From positions 1-40,645 of the forward strand of contig CABUPE010000022.1 of NCBI GenBank assembly GCA_902493515.1: a stretch of DNA of 40,645 nt. The letters are read 5' to 3'. The notes beneath the pieces are model-generated. The model was given only the letters and a program-made list of their open reading frames with translations. It had not been told where the DNA came from and ran no database searches. The DNA comes from an uncultured Collinsella sp. (GTDB lineage Bacteria; Actinomycetota; Coriobacteriia; Coriobacteriales; Coriobacteriaceae). Numbering within the stretch: the stretch's first letter is position 1; each line of letters begins with the position of its first letter. Positions 8,171 through 15,519 of the stretch are shown one piece after another. A program made the translations under genes and the position numbers.

Positions 8171-9907
8171 CTACGAGCGCAGTGTAATTTTATCGCGCAG
8201 CGACTTGAGGTCTTCGGTGACGGTGCGGTCTTCCTGGATCATCTTCTGGACCTTTTTGTAGCTCGTGCTGACGGTCGAGTGGTTGCGGTTGCCAAATTCG
8301 GCGCCCACCGCCGTGGTCGTCATTTCGCACATCTCGATGGCCAGGTAGATAGCGATATGGCGTGCTTTGGCGATATTGGCGTTGCGACGCGGGCCGATGA
8401 GCTCCTCGTGTGTCACGCCGTACTGCTCTTCGATGACGGACTGAACCGTCTGGACGTTGATCTTTTTGGCCGATGTGTCGAAGTACTGGCTGGCGATGGC
8501 GTCGATATCGTCAAAGGTGAGCTCCCCGCCCTCGCGCTCGCGGTCACCCGCCTCGCCGGCGCAGCGCTCGCAAAAGCTCTCGAGTTCGCGGATGTTGGTG
8601 CCCGAGACCTCGGCCATGTGTTTAAAGTGTTCGTCGGTCAGGTGCCCGCCGTCGCCCCCATAGGCCGCCAGCAGCGAGTCGTCGCCTGCCTCGGGGGCGG
8701 CGACGATGGTGTTCTCGTAATAGCGCTGCAAGATCTTGTATTTCATCTCGTAGCTGGGCTCTGCAACCAGGCAGAGCATGCCGGCGTTGAAGCGGCTGGT
8801 CAGACGCTCGTCCATGCTTAGGTCCTTGGGGGCGCGGTCTGCCGCGATGACGACCTTCTTGTTGTTGCGGATGAACTCGTCCATGAGCTGGAAAAAGTAG
8901 TCCACGCTCGCGCGCTTGCCGATGATGTTTTGGATGTCATCGATGATGAGCACGTCCACGCCGTGGTACGCCTGCATGATGGGAGCGTTGCTCTTCTTTT
9001 GACGGTCGAACTCGGTCATCAGGTCGTCCAGATATGCCTGGGAGTTGGCATACTTGACCTTGATCTCGGGCGACTTCTCGGCGAGCTCGTTTTTGATGGC
9101 AAGCAGCAGGTGCGTCTTGCCCAGGCCCGATTTGCCGTAGATGAACAGTGATGTGCATGTGCCGCGCTCGTCCGCGAGGGCGGCAAACTTGAGTGCCGAG
9201 CGATAGGCATGGCTGTTTTCGGGGCCGTAGACAAAGTTCTCAAAGGTAAATTTTGAGTTCGCGGTGAGCGGGGCTCCATCCGTATTCTGCTCGGCCGGCA
9301 CGGTCGGTGCTGGCATGGGTGAGGTGGGGGTCGCGGCTTGCGTGGATTTAGTCGGCGCCCCGACCTTCATCTGGTTCATCATGCGACGAAAATCGTCGGC
9401 CGAGAGCGTGTTTTTGATTGCAATGCCCGAATCCGCGCCCGCCGCTGCGTCGTGAGCGATGGGCATGTGCGTGACGGGCACGTTCGTTGGCGTCGCCGCC
9501 GCGGTCGGCAACGGTGCCATGGTTTCACGGGAAACATCGCTGTGCTGGTGCTCGACCGTCGACGCGTCGCCTGCGGAGGCCGGCACCGCCGGGGAAGCAG
9601 CGGGAGCCGTGGCGGGCGCCGTGGCGGGCGCCGTGGCGGCAGCGGATTCCGTCGCGGCGCCTTGCGGTGCCACGATGTCGAGCGCGATCGGTGCAAAGGC
9701 GATTTCTTCCAGATAGGCCTCAATAGTCGGCTGATGCTTTTTGAGCTGCGCGATGGCAAAGCGCGAGGGGGCCTCGATCGTGAGCGTATCTTCGGTCAGG
9801 CTTATGGCGCGCGATTGCCCCAGCATGTTGATGAGGCGTGCATCTTGGCCGTCGCGCTGGCAAAAGGCGATGGCATCCCCCAGGATGATGCTTGCTTCCT
9901 CGTCCAC
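8171..9907 (-). CDS. dnaA: Chromosomal replication initiator protein DnaA
   Basis: 578 residues from a GTG start (GGGAGAG upstream). Domain I covers about residues 1-80. A long Ala/Pro/Thr-rich domain II linker runs to about 190, which explains the above-average length. The AAA+ domain has Walker A GKSGLGKT and Walker B LIIDDIQN. Domain IV carries the DnaA signature as GNRNHSTV (about residues 539-546), where the canonical form is GGRDHTTV. The residues aligning with E. coli D433 and T435, which touch DnaA-box bases, are Asn and Ser here. The linker coding sequence also contains a degenerate parS (9521-9536, encoding VSRET). It lies downstream of the GHKL-domain gene and upstream of dnaN with the proposed origin between. 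Confidence 0.97.
   Translation of the reverse strand: MDEEASIILGDAIAFCQRDGQDARLINMLGQSRAISLTEDTLTIEAPSRFAIAQLKKHQPTIEAYLEEIAFAPIALDIVAPQGAATESAAATAPATAPATAPAASPAVPASAGDASTVEHQHSDVSRETMAPLPTAAATPTNVPVTHMPIAHDAAAGADSGIAIKNTLSADDFRRMMNQMKVGAPTKSTQAATPTSPMPAPTVPAEQNTDGAPLTANSKFTFENFVYGPENSHAYRSALKFAALADERGTCTSLFIYGKSGLGKTHLLLAIKNELAEKSPEIKVKYANSQAYLDDLMTEFDRQKKSNAPIMQAYHGVDVLIIDDIQNIIGKRASVDYFFQLMDEFIRNNKKVVIAADRAPKDLSMDERLTSRFNAGMLCLVAEPSYEMKYKILQRYYENTIVAAPEAGDDSLLAAYGGDGGHLTDEHFKHMAEVSGTNIRELESFCERCAGEAGDREREGGELTFDDIDAIASQYFDTSAKKINVQTVQSVIEEQYGVTHEELIGPRRNANIAKARHIAIYLAIEMCEMTTTAVGAEFGNRNHSTVSTSYKKVQKMIQEDRTVTEDLKSLRDKITLRS
9521..9536. promoter_or_regulatory. Degenerate parS inside dnaA
   Basis: GGTTTCACGGGAAACA matches the parS consensus TGTTTCACGTGAAACA at 14 of 16 positions. 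It lies in the low-complexity linker of dnaA and encodes VSRET, the peptide produced when parS falls in this frame. It may be a weaker ParB nucleation site about 5 kb from the main cluster. Confidence 0.55.
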
Positions 9908-9922
9908 TGTCTCTCCCGTTCT

Positions 9923-11275
9923 TTAGCTCTGAGCTCGCACGCGAGCGGCGCCGAGTTCGGTCAGATGGTATTTCTGGCCATGCTTGATGACCAAGCCGGC
10001 CTGCGCCAAGTCATTGAGCGTGCGTGACCAAGTGGGGGCCGAGTTTCCAAACGCCCTCGCCAGATCTGTTGCACCGCACGCTTGATTTTGCGCCAGATAG
10101 CCCAGCGCGGCGTTGCCGCGATCGCTTACGAACACGTCCGGTTGTGGCTGCGCATGCTGATTTGCTGCATTAGGATACATCATTTGAGCTGCTGGTTGTT
10201 GAGAACTCTGCATCGGTGGCATTTGCTGTTGAAAACTTTGAGGCCACTGTTGGTAAGGCTGCGGAGGCATCTGCTGGGCCCAGGGGTTGTACTGCTGCTG
10301 CGGCATCTGCTGGTACGGCTGCTGATATCCTTGCTGGTACTGCTGCGGGAACTGCTGGCCATACCCCAGTGGCGGCATCTGCTGATATGGATATCCTTGT
10401 TGGTACGGCTGATAGCCCATTTGCTGGCCACCCGGTGCGCCCGTCGCCTGCTGCATTGCTGCTGCATCCTGATCCGCCAGCGGCACGGCCTCTGGCATGC
10501 TTGGCGGCATCGACATCGATGCCGCTTGGGGTTCTTGTGTAGGAGGCATTCCGGGCTGCTGCATCTGTCCCACGGTGGGCTGCATCTGCTGCGTTGCCAT
10601 GGGCTGCTGCGCAAAAGCTCCCGGCAGGGGATATGTGGGCTGCTCCGTCTCGGGCCGCACGGCAGCGCCGCGTCCGCCGGCACGCTCGATTTCCTGCACG
10701 CGTTTAGGGTTCAGGCTTACCGTAACCACGGTGCCGTTGCCCATGTTGTCCTCGATGGATACGGCACCGCCGGCGTTTTCCAAATACTCCTGCACCATGG
10801 GAAACCCTGCTCCGGTTCCACGGATATAGCGCTTCATCTTGCTGTTTGCGCTGGTAACGCCAAAGTCGAAAGCACGTTCCTTGTCGTCGATGCCGGGTCC
10901 TTGGTCAGCAAAGCGGATGGTGTCTCCGCCGTCCAGAATCGAGATGATGGGCTCGGCAAAGTGTGCGTGGATAAAGTTTTCGACAATCTCGCGGATGACC
11001 ATGAGCGAGATATGGCCACCTTGTTCTTTCATGCACTGGTAGACGGTGTTGGTCGTCTCTTCCAAATACGTGCGGACATCTTGCGGATCAATGACGATCA
11101 CCCGCGGTGTCGACAGCATGTCGTCATAGACGGCGATGCGCGCGGCGTACATGGCTTTTGGCGCCTGCGTGGTCGTCTGCTCGCCTTCCGCACGTTCTTC
11201 GCGCACGCCGGTGATGTGCTCGTTGTCGGGTGCCGGGTCTCCGGAATCGACCATGGTGTAAAAGTCGTCAGACAT
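9923..11275 (-). CDS. GHKL ATPase with Gln/Pro-rich linker and C-terminal winged helix
   Basis: 450 residues; I do not recognise a named gene. Residues about 85-190 form a HATPase_c (GHKL) domain with N box REIVEN (95-100), G1 box DQGPG (124-128) and G2 RGTGAGF (152-158). There is no HisKA dimerisation domain, phospho-acceptor His or membrane segment, so it is not a standard sensor kinase. It is closer to the stand-alone SpoIIAB/RsbW-like class. Residues about 210-379 are low complexity, rich in Gln, Pro, Met and Tyr. Residues about 380-450 look like a winged-helix DNA-binding domain (ATDLARAFGNSAPTWSRTLNDLAQAGLVIKHGQKYHLTELG). It is 15 bp upstream of dnaA on the same strand, probably cotranscribed, and its 5' end borders the proposed origin. 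A role in controlling dnaA or replication is inference from position. Confidence 0.85.
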   Translation of the reverse strand: MSDDFYTMVDSGDPAPDNEHITGVREERAEGEQTTTQAPKAMYAARIAVYDDMLSTPRVIVIDPQDVRTYLEETTNTVYQCMKEQGGHISLMVIREIVENFIHAHFAEPIISILDGGDTIRFADQGPGIDDKERAFDFGVTSANSKMKRYIRGTGAGFPMVQEYLENAGGAVSIEDNMGNGTVVTVSLNPKRVQEIERAGGRGAAVRPETEQPTYPLPGAFAQQPMATQQMQPTVGQMQQPGMPPTQEPQAASMSMPPSMPEAVPLADQDAAAMQQATGAPGGQQMGYQPYQQGYPYQQMPPLGYGQQFPQQYQQGYQQPYQQMPQQQYNPWAQQMPPQPYQQWPQSFQQQMPPMQSSQQPAAQMMYPNAANQHAQPQPDVFVSDRGNAALGYLAQNQACGATDLARAFGNSAPTWSRTLNDLAQAGLVIKHGQKYHLTELGAARVRAQS

Positions 11276-11620
11276 GCCGCTCGCAATCTTTCAAAAGGTT
11301 TCGAACAAATAGTAGCTCACCGTGCAACGTTTCTCATCTTTCGACAACTTTTCAAAACTTGTTGAAAACTTTGGAAAATGGGCGAAAAGTTCTCAACATT
11401 GCCAACATGACCTGTTGAAAACTCGATGAAATATCGTGAAAGGTTGCCATGAGGCGCAAATTTCGGTTGTGCTTATGGGGGAACCGTGTGAACTGCGCAA
11501 CCTTTTACCTTTGATTTCTTGACATTTGAACATTGATTTCCCTACAATCTTCAAGCTCACGTGTCTATATCTGCGTCCGCGTCCCCGCGGACACTCGAAA
11601 TGCAGCAGGAGGAACTTAAG
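11276..11620. other. Proposed oriC part 2: divergent gap with clustered DnaA-box-like 9-mers
   Basis: Transcription diverges here: all genes to the left are on the minus strand and rpmH onward is on plus. Candidate boxes are TTTTCAACA on minus at 11360-11368 and 11413-11421, and on plus two adjacent 9-mers TTCTCAACA (11390-11398) and TTGCCAACA (11399-11407). TTTTCAA (11349-11355) and TTGAAAA (11362-11368) form an inverted repeat. The 14-mer AGTTTTCAACAGGT around the 11413 box recurs exactly at 8145-8158 in the dnaA-dnaN gap. The right end holds the rpmH promoter. Origin function is inferred. Confidence 0.65.
11519..11548 (+). promoter_or_regulatory. rpmH promoter
   Basis: TTGACA (11519-11524) and TACAAT (11543-11548) with an 18-bp spacer, about 70 bp before the rpmH start. 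It is a good housekeeping-sigma match and should drive rpmH-rnpA-yidD-yidC. Confidence 0.8.
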
Positions 11621-11755
11621 ATGAAGCGTACGTATCAGCCTAATAAGCGTAAGCGTGCCAAGACCCATGGCTTCCGTGCCCGTATGGCCACTAAGGGTGG
11701 TCGTGCCGTGCTCGCCCGTCGTCGCGCCAAGGGCCGCAAGCGTCTCACTGTCTAG
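11621..11755 (+). CDS. rpmH: 50S ribosomal protein L34
   Basis: 44-residue, highly basic large-subunit protein beginning MKRTYQPNKRKRAKTHGFRARM, matching the L34 family along its length. The ATG at 11621 is preceded by AGGAGG at about 11607; in-frame Met codons further upstream are spurious. First gene of the conserved rpmH-rnpA-yidD-yidC-jag-rsmG cluster on the plus strand. Confidence 0.98.
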   Translation: MKRTYQPNKRKRAKTHGFRARMATKGGRAVLARRRAKGRKRLTV

Positions 11756-11775
11756 CAGCGATACACACATCTCGC

Positions 11776-12114
11776 ATGAAGACTATTAAGTCTCGGCAAG
11801 ATTTCGAGCATGTGTTCAGTCAGGGGCGTCGTTTCAATCACCCTCTGATTCGAATGACCATATGTGAATCGGTTGGCGAAGGCGACTCCGGAAGGGTCGC
11901 CTTCGTTGGTGCTAAGCGACTCGGTTGTGCCGTCGTGCGCAACCGATCTAAGCGTGTGATGCGCGAGGCCGCCCGCAGCTGCGGATTTCCCGTTGCGGGT
12001 TATGACATCATCTTGTTTGCAACTCCCAAGACGAGGGTTTCCTCGCCGCAGGAGATGGACAAGGCGTTGCGTTCGCTTATGAAGCGCGCCGGCGTTGCCG
12101 GGGAGGAGCGATGA
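11776..12114 (+). CDS. rnpA: Ribonuclease P protein component
   Basis: Protein cofactor of RNase P, which with the catalytic RNA removes tRNA 5' leaders. 112 residues, normal length. The family signature is clear: KRLGCAVVRNRSKRVMREAAR contains the RNR motif. The ATG lies 20 bp after rpmH without an obvious ribosome site, so it may depend on rpmH translation. The end overlaps the yidD start (ATGA). Confidence 0.96.
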   Translation: MKTIKSRQDFEHVFSQGRRFNHPLIRMTICESVGEGDSGRVAFVGAKRLGCAVVRNRSKRVMREAARSCGFPVAGYDIILFATPKTRVSSPQEMDKALRSLMKRAGVAGEER

Positions 12115-12335
12115 GCAATCACGTTTTGCGACGTGTTGCCATCGCTCCTATTCGCATATATCAACAGGTTATTTCGCCCTTATTGCCTGACGCCTGCATT
12201 TATTACCCAACGTGCTCGCAATACGCCATCCAGGCGATTGAGAAGCACGGTGTTTTGAGAGGCTGCTGGCTTGCCGTGAGGCGCATCGCTCGTTGCAATC
12301 CCCTGCACGTCGGCGGTTATGACCCTGTGCCCTAG
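12111..12335 (+). CDS. yidD: Membrane protein insertion efficiency factor YidD
   Basis: 74 residues with the YidD core: IRIYQQVISPLLPDACIYYPTCSQYAIQAIEKHG, including the conserved PxCxxxPTCS-type cysteines, then GxxxAxxRIxRCNPLHxGGxDPVP at the C-terminus. Small membrane-associated protein thought to assist YidC-dependent insertion. It overlaps rnpA by 4 bp and precedes yidC by 29 bp. Confidence 0.95.
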   Translation: MSNHVLRRVAIAPIRIYQQVISPLLPDACIYYPTCSQYAIQAIEKHGVLRGCWLAVRRIARCNPLHVGGYDPVP

Positions 12336-12364
12336 CGGGCACTCGCTATCGGAGGAAAACTTAC

Positions 12365-13135
12365 ATGTGGGATTGGATCGTTAACATCCTTTTCGAGCTG
12401 CTCAAGCTCATCCAGACCTTTGCGGTCGACTGGGGCCTGTCCATCATCATCCTGGTGGTCATCATCCGTCTGCTGCTGACGCCGCTCATGCTCAAGTCGA
12501 CCAAGTCGACGGCTCGCATGCAGGTGCTGCAGCCCAAGATGCTCGAGATCCAGGAGCGCTATGCCGACGATCCCCAGCGTCAGGCCGAGGAGATGCAGAA
12601 GTTCTACAGCGAGAACAAGTTCAACCCCATGGCTGGCTGTCTGCCGCTGCTGATTCAGATGCCTATCCTGTTCGCCCTGTTTACATTGCTGCGCAACCTG
12701 CCGCAGTACTTTAACGACGGCACGTTCTCGTTCTTCAACATCCTGCCCGACCTGACCACCACGCCGAGTGCTTCCTTTGCCGATGGCTTTATGGTTGCAC
12801 TGCCTGCGCTGGTTTGCCTGATCCTGTTCGCCGTCCTGACCCTGATTCCGCAGCTCTATATGTCGCGCAACCAGACCGGCCAGCAGGCTCAGAGCATGCG
12901 TATGATGGCCGTTGTCATGACGGTCATGATGCTTTGGATGGGCTGGAGCCTTCCCGTTGGTGTTCTGCTGTACTACGACGTCTCGTCTGCTTGGCAGGTT
13001 ATCCAGCAGATTTTTGTGACGCAGAAGGTCATCGACAAGGCGAAGGCCGATGAGGAGGAGCGTCTTAAGAACGCTCCGCTGCAGGTTGAGGTCACTCGTC
13101 GAGAGAAGAAGCCGCGCCCGCACAAGAAGAAGTAG
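12365..13135 (+). CDS. yidC: Membrane protein insertase YidC/Oxa1 family
   Basis: 256 residues, the short Gram-positive/actinobacterial form without the large periplasmic domain. Hydrophobic segments occur near residues 18-40, 90-115, 140-165 and 180-215. The segment between the first two is the conserved cytoplasmic hairpin (KSTARMQVLQPKMLEIQERYADD), followed by NPMAGCLPLLIQMPILFALF, a family hallmark. The tail is strongly basic (RREKKPRPHKKK), as is usual for ribosome contact. There is no lipobox at the N-terminus. GGAGG lies about 9 bases upstream of ATG. It inserts membrane proteins with or without SecYEG. Confidence 0.96.
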   Translation: MWDWIVNILFELLKLIQTFAVDWGLSIIILVVIIRLLLTPLMLKSTKSTARMQVLQPKMLEIQERYADDPQRQAEEMQKFYSENKFNPMAGCLPLLIQMPILFALFTLLRNLPQYFNDGTFSFFNILPDLTTTPSASFADGFMVALPALVCLILFAVLTLIPQLYMSRNQTGQQAQSMRMMAVVMTVMMLWMGWSLPVGVLLYYDVSSAWQVIQQIFVTQKVIDKAKADEEERLKNAPLQVEVTRREKKPRPHKKK

Positions 13136-13152
13136 TGGGATATCAATCTTAT

Positions 13153-13164
13153 TTAGGTACCTAA
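13153..13164. repeat. Palindrome TTAGGTACCTAA, copy 1
   Basis: Perfect 12-bp palindrome in the yidC-jag gap. The same 12-mer (plus a following C) recurs at 16658-16669, so the two copies bracket the jag-rsmG-parAB segment. Function unknown. Confidence 0.4.
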
Positions 13165-13179
13165 CTTTTGGAGTACGTT

Positions 13180-13749
13180 ATGTCTGAAGAGATCATCGAG
13201 GATATGCTTGAGGAGGTTGCCCCGCAGGTCGCGGGCGATTATCCCGAGATTGCACAGCGCTACAAGGCTGGTGAAGAGTTGACCGATGAGGAGCTCGACA
13301 CCATTGCCGATGTTGCTATTTCCATCCTGCGTTCCATCCTTTCGCACTTCGATGCCGCCAACTCTCCTATCGATGAGTATGAGGGCGACGAAGGTGAGCT
13401 GATTTTGGATGTAACGGCTCCCGACCTTGCTGTTCTCATTGGCCGTCATGGTCGCACCCTTGATGCCCTTCAGGTTATGTTCTCTTTGCTGGTGAGCCGC
13501 AAACTTGGCTTTAGGTATCCGGTTGTAGTGGACGTCGAGGGATACAAGAGCCGCCGTCAGGACAAGGTTGCCTCCATGGCTCAGTCTGCTGCCGAGCGTG
13601 CCATTCGCACTCATAAGAGTGTTTCGCTTCCGCCCATGAATGCCTACGAGCGTCGACTGGTTCACATTGCACTTCGTGGCAATGATGCCGTCGATACTCA
13701 TTCTGAGGGTTCTGACCCTGATCGCCATGTGGTGATTGTTGCTCGATAA
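13180..13749 (+). CDS. jag: KH/R3H RNA-binding protein (Jag/KhpB family)
   Basis: 189 residues from the ATG at 13180 (GGAG 7 bases upstream); a TTG 12 bases earlier is in frame but has no site of its own. A KH domain is seen at LDVTAPDLAVLIGRHGRTLDALQVMFSLLVSRK with its GRHG loop, followed by an R3H domain (MNAYERRLVHIALRGNDAVDTHSEGSDPDRHVVI). The long N-terminal Jag domain of Firmicutes is not evident; an acidic stretch replaces it. In other bacteria KhpB binds many RNAs and affects division. It follows yidC closely and ends in a strong terminator. Confidence 0.93.
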   Translation: MSEEIIEDMLEEVAPQVAGDYPEIAQRYKAGEELTDEELDTIADVAISILRSILSHFDAANSPIDEYEGDEGELILDVTAPDLAVLIGRHGRTLDALQVMFSLLVSRKLGFRYPVVVDVEGYKSRRQDKVASMAQSAAERAIRTHKSVSLPPMNAYERRLVHIALRGNDAVDTHSEGSDPDRHVVIVAR

Positions 13750-13767
13750 TCTACTCGAGTTTATGCT

Positions 13768-13800
13768 AAGGGGACGTGGTTTCCACGTCCCCTTTTTTTT
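13768..13800 (+). terminator. Intrinsic terminator after jag
   Basis: A 12-bp perfect stem (AAGGGGACGTGG with its complement, TTT loop) followed by eight T residues. It ends the rpmH-to-jag unit, so rsmG needs its own promoter or read-through. Confidence 0.92.
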
Positions 13801-13846
13801 GTCAAAAGTTCTCGATACGCTGATTTTTGTCAGAAAGGAGCTTTCG

Positions 13847-14584
13847 TTGTTAGTACTTACTGATCAGCAAGCTGACGAGATGTTGAGTCGTCTAGCTTTC
13901 TATTGCAAAGAGTATTCCTTGAGCGTAACTGATGTTGAGCTGAGGAAATGTATTCAGCATTTGGATTTGGTTCTAGAAACAAATAAGACAACCAATCTCA
14001 CCCGTATTCTTAACGTAGAAGATGCTGCAGTACTTCATATCCTCGACTCACTTGTTTTGCTCCCCTATATCAACAAGGCTCCTGAGGGAGCTTTGCTCGA
14101 TATGGGAACAGGCGCGGGCTTCCCTGGTATTCCATTAACCTTAACCACGCTTCGTAAAGCTACTTATATTGACTCTGTTGGCAAGAAGGTTGATGCGGTA
14201 AATTCCTTTGTCCATGCTCTTGGATTGAAACATGCCCATGCGGTTCATGATCGTCTTGAAGAATATGCTCGGAGCCATAAGAAGCAGTTCTCTGTTGTAA
14301 CCGCCCGCGCACTGGCCCCTCTACCGATTCTTGTTGAGTATGCGGCTCCGTATCTGAAGGATGGAGGGCTATTTGTTATAACCAAGGGCAATCCTTCGGA
14401 TGAGGAGCTTGCTTCCGGCATGTCAGCAGCTAAGATTTGCGGCTTCACTTTGCTTCTGAATGACGCGATTGATTTGCCTGAAGGCTTGGGTCACAGGGAG
14501 TTCATTGTTCTTAAGAAGAGTCATCCAGCATCCGTTTCATTGCCTCGTGCAAATGGCGTGGCAAAGAAGAATCCGCTTGCCTAG
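13847..14584 (+). CDS. rsmG: 16S rRNA (guanine527-N7)-methyltransferase RsmG
   Basis: Methylates G527 in the 530 loop of 16S rRNA; loss in other species gives low-level streptomycin resistance. I choose the TTG at 13847 because AAAGGAG lies 6 bases upstream. The frame stays open to 13736, but that extension would cross the jag terminator. The resulting 245 residues fit the family. The SAM-binding motif is LLDMGTGAGFPGIPL, preceded by NKTTNLTRI and HILDSL, all typical. Codon use is more AT-rich than in flanking genes. The first parS begins just after the stop codon. Confidence 0.94.
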   Translation: MLVLTDQQADEMLSRLAFYCKEYSLSVTDVELRKCIQHLDLVLETNKTTNLTRILNVEDAAVLHILDSLVLLPYINKAPEGALLDMGTGAGFPGIPLTLTTLRKATYIDSVGKKVDAVNSFVHALGLKHAHAVHDRLEEYARSHKKQFSVVTARALAPLPILVEYAAPYLKDGGLFVITKGNPSDEELASGMSAAKICGFTLLLNDAIDLPEGLGHREFIVLKKSHPASVSLPRANGVAKKNPLA

Positions 14585-14585
14585 A

Positions 14586-14601
14586 TGTTTCACGTGAAAC
14601 A
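14586..14601. promoter_or_regulatory. parS site 1
   Basis: Perfect 16-bp TGTTTCACGTGAAACA, the conserved bacterial parS where ParB nucleates. It begins one base after the rsmG stop. Confidence 0.97.
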
Positions 14602-14624
14602 TAATGGATACTAACAACTTGCAG

Positions 14625-14640
14625 TGTTTCACGTGAAACA
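14625..14640. promoter_or_regulatory. parS site 2
   Basis: Second perfect parS, starting exactly 39 bp after the first. Confidence 0.97.
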
Positions 14641-14663
14641 TGGCGGTTGATATCGATTCGGAA

Positions 14664-14679
14664 TGTTTCACGTGAAACA
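14664..14679. promoter_or_regulatory. parS site 3
   Basis: Third perfect parS, again starting exactly 39 bp after the previous one and 40 bp before the parA start. ParB bound here could also repress parAB. Confidence 0.97.
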
Positions 14680-14718
14680 TCCTCCGTTTGACAGCTTTAA
14701 TACACACCAGGAGGGACC

Positions 14719-15519
14719 GTGGGATTTCGCGACGTTAAGCGTTCAAAGAGCGCAAAAGACACGCGTATCATTGCAATCATCAATCAAAAAGGCGGCGTCG
14801 GTAAGTCAACGACGGCTGTAAACCTTGCAGCAGCACTGGGTGAGCAGGGTCGTAAGACACTGATTGTCGATTTTGATCCGCAGGGAAACAGCACCAGTGG
14901 ATTCGGAATTGAAAAAGAAGACCTTGATCACTGCATCTATGATGCATTGTTGAATGATGTGCCGGCAGAATCACTTGTTCTTGATACAAATTGCAAAAAG
15001 GTATTCGTAATTCCAGCTACAATTCAGCTTGCAGGCGCCGAAATTGAGCTCGTAAGCGCAATTGCACGTGAAACCCGCCTCAAAGATTTGCTTGAGCCGA
15101 TTCAGGACGAGTTCGATTTTATTTTCATTGACTGTCCTCCTTCGCTCGGCCTGCTTACTATCAACGCTTTGACCGCAGCAGACAGCGTTTTGATTCCGAT
15201 CCAGTGCGAATATTACGCACTCGAGGGCGTTACGAAGCTGCTTGAGTCAATGAAGATGGTCAAATCAAGGCTGAACAAGGGCTTAGACACCTATGGTGTG
15301 CTTATGACCATGTATGACTCGCGTACTTCACTATCGAATCAGGTTGTTGAGGAGGTTCAATCGTACTTTGGTGATAAGGCGTTTAAGACGCTAATCCCCC
15401 GTACGGTTAAAATCTCCGAAGCTCCGTCTTTTGGAGAACCAGTAATTACCTATGCACCTCAAAATAAGGGTGCAAAAGCATATATGAACCTTGCAAAAGA
15501 GGTGATCAAGCGTGCCTAG
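14719..15519 (+). CDS. parA: Chromosome-partitioning ATPase ParA (Soj)
   Basis: 266-residue deviant Walker ATPase that binds DNA non-specifically and moves ParB-parS complexes. The deviant Walker A is KGGVGKST (about 24-31), with Walker A' (LIVDFDPQGNSTSGFG) and Walker B (FIFIDCPPSLGLLT). It starts at GTG with AGGAGGG 4-10 bases upstream. The stop overlaps the parB start by 8 bp. The N-terminus carries about 14 extra basic residues (RDVKRSKSAKD). Three parS sites lie directly upstream. Confidence 0.96.
   Translation: MGFRDVKRSKSAKDTRIIAIINQKGGVGKSTTAVNLAAALGEQGRKTLIVDFDPQGNSTSGFGIEKEDLDHCIYDALLNDVPAESLVLDTNCKKVFVIPATIQLAGAEIELVSAIARETRLKDLLEPIQDEFDFIFIDCPPSLGLLTINALTAADSVLIPIQCEYYALEGVTKLLESMKMVKSRLNKGLDTYGVLMTMYDSRTSLSNQVVEEVQSYFGDKAFKTLIPRTVKISEAPSFGEPVITYAPQNKGAKAYMNLAKEVIKRA

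Noticed and set aside
6019..8187. 722-codon open frame on plus across recF and dnaN
   Set aside because: Runs antisense to two certain genes, has no ribosome site or recognisable domain.
10220..10460. CAG/CTG-rich repeats in the GHKL gene as a CRISPR or satellite
   Set aside because: They are irregular codons for Gln, Pro and Met inside an open frame; no fixed repeat-spacer pattern.
14688..14718. TTGACA before parA as a promoter -35
   Set aside because: A -10 at normal spacing would fall on the ribosome site; no fit.
15060..15075. parS-like site in parA around CACGTG
   Set aside because: Only 12 of 16 positions match; treated as chance.
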